A stretch of 14,715 nucleotides of DNA from NCBI GenBank assembly GCA_946626535.1, contig CAMOUK010000032.1:1-14715 (forward strand). Reading direction: 5' to 3'. The number at the start of each line of letters is the position of its first letter. Position 1 is the first letter of the stretch. Under the pieces are notes generated by a model that made no database searches, was not told the DNA's origin, and saw only the letters and a program-made list of their open reading frames with translations. Below are positions 13,943 to 14,715 of this stretch, one piece after another. The position numbers and the translations under genes were made by a program. The DNA is from an uncultured Caryophanales bacterium. GTDB lineage: Bacteria > Bacillota_I > Bacilli_A > Acholeplasmatales > Anaeroplasmataceae.

Positions 13943-14715
13943 TTATTTTAGCATAATATCATCAATTGGCTTACCAGGTGCTACCATTGGTAATACCTTT
14001 TCGTCAATTTCAACAATTGCGTTAATAATAGTTGGTCTTCTATTCTTTACAGCCTCTTCAACTGCCTTTTTATATTCAGTCTTAGTATCAGCATAATAAT
14101 AGTCGACACCACATGCTTTAGCAAGTAATGCATAATCAAGCTTAGTATCTAATATAGTTTGGCTATAACGCTTCTCATAGAATGCTGTTTGCCACTGCCT
14201 TACCATACCAAGTACACCATTATTTGCTACAACAACAATTACTGGAATGTTATATTTAGACATTGTTAATAATTCATTGAAGTTCATTCTAAATGAACCA
14301 TCACCAGCGATATTAAATACAACCTTATCTGGATGTGCTACTTGAGTACCAATTGAAGCACCAAGTCCAAAGCCCATTGTTCCTAAGCCACCAGATGTAA
14401 TTAATCTTTTTGGCTCTCTATAATGGAAATATTGAGCAGCCCATAATTGATGCTGACCAACCTCAGTTGCAATATAGCAATCGCCCTTTGTAACCTCTTC
14501 AATAGCTTCCATGAAATATCTAGGCTTTAAGGTATCTGATTGCTGATTATCAGCAAACATCTTCTTATATTCTTTAATATGGTCAACCCATTCCTTATTA
14601 TCCTTTTGAGTTAAGTACTTAGTAATTCTTAAGAAGAATTCCTTTAAATCCATAACTAAAGAATAATCAGTAGGACAATTCTTATTAATTTCAGCTAAAT
14701 CAATATCAATTTGAA
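13943..14715 (-). CDS. ilvB: Acetolactate synthase large subunit (C-terminal part; runs off the window)
   Basis: TPP-dependent enzyme joining two pyruvates, or pyruvate and 2-oxobutyrate, in valine, leucine and isoleucine synthesis. About 257 C-terminal codons are present; the frame is open to the window edge, beginning QIDIDLAEINKNCPTDYS, so the ATG inside at 14653 is not the start. Visible are the C-terminal TPP domain with TSGGLGTMGFGLGASIGT, the GDGSF...ANN motif that binds Mg-TPP, and the strongly ilvB-like NNGVLGMVRQWQTAFYEKRYSQT. The end PMVAPGKPIDDIM is also typical. A terminator follows immediately, so the regulatory subunit gene ilvN is not downstream; it may lie elsewhere. Confidence 0.95.
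   Translation of the reverse strand, partial: QIDIDLAEINKNCPTDYSLVMDLKEFFLRITKYLTQKDNKEWVDHIKEYKKMFADNQQSDTLKPRYFMEAIEEVTKGDCYIATEVGQHQLWAAQYFHYREPKRLITSGGLGTMGFGLGASIGTQVAHPDKVVFNIAGDGSFRMNFNELLTMSKYNIPVIVVVANNGVLGMVRQWQTAFYEKRYSQTILDTKLDYALLAKACGVDYYYADTKTEYKKAVEEAVKNRRPTIINAIVEIDEKVLPMVAPGKPIDDIMLK

Noticed and set aside
13911..14096. Plus-strand open frame of 61 codons opposite the ilvB end, starting near a TATAAT
   Set aside because: It lies antisense to highly conserved ilvB codons, has no ribosome binding site of note, and its first codons are inside the terminator hairpin.

Overview
The window is AT-rich with dense, short-spaced genes. It uses the standard bacterial code: TGA is a stop for queT and mtnN, while Trp is TGG. 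Strong AAGGAGG-type ribosome binding sites, QueT, YlmH and an Spx/ArsC-like protein point to a low-GC Bacillota lineage (Bacilli or Erysipelotrichia-like, possibly an uncultured gut organism). That placement is inference from composition and gene families. No mobile element, CRISPR array, rRNA or tRNA was seen.

Layout. Bases 1-60 hold what may be the last codons of a plus-strand gene, then a two-way terminator. On the minus strand follow, read right to left, a large operon queT-yggS-ylmH-mtnN-rnhA-arsC-like (9099 down to 5259), a terminator, then nptA (Na/Pi cotransporter) with its own candidate promoter, a short hairpin, uvrB and a 23S rRNA uracil-5 methyltransferase gene (down to 121). A plus-strand DUF368/PopT-type membrane protein gene (9253-10227) diverges from queT. 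It converges on a pyridoxal/pyridoxamine kinase gene (pdxK-type, minus), which diverges from a MocR/PdxR-type regulator (plus). A minus-strand pair encodes a GNAT acetyltransferase and a TerB-like protein. The window ends inside the 3' part of ilvB (acetolactate synthase large subunit, minus), followed by two hairpins.

How the parts work together. The clearest regulatory element is a preQ1-I riboswitch whose 3' pseudoknot strand is the start of the queT Shine-Dalgarno sequence, so preQ1 sufficiency should shut off translation of the queuosine-precursor transporter. The pdxK/pdxR pair with repeated GTATCAG/GTACCAG boxes between the genes looks like a local vitamin B6 salvage circuit, and YggS (PLP homeostasis) lies nearby. 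The remaining genes are housekeeping: DNA repair, RNase H, MTA/SAH recycling, rRNA methylation, phosphate uptake, lipid-carrier recycling and branched-chain amino acid synthesis.

I found no wholly new multi-gene system. The points most worth a second look are protein variants: a MocR regulator with Arg in place of the PLP-binding Lys, an RlmD-like methyltransferase lacking all the usual Fe-S cysteines, QueT with an extra membrane domain of about 140 residues, and a DUF368 protein with altered signature motifs.
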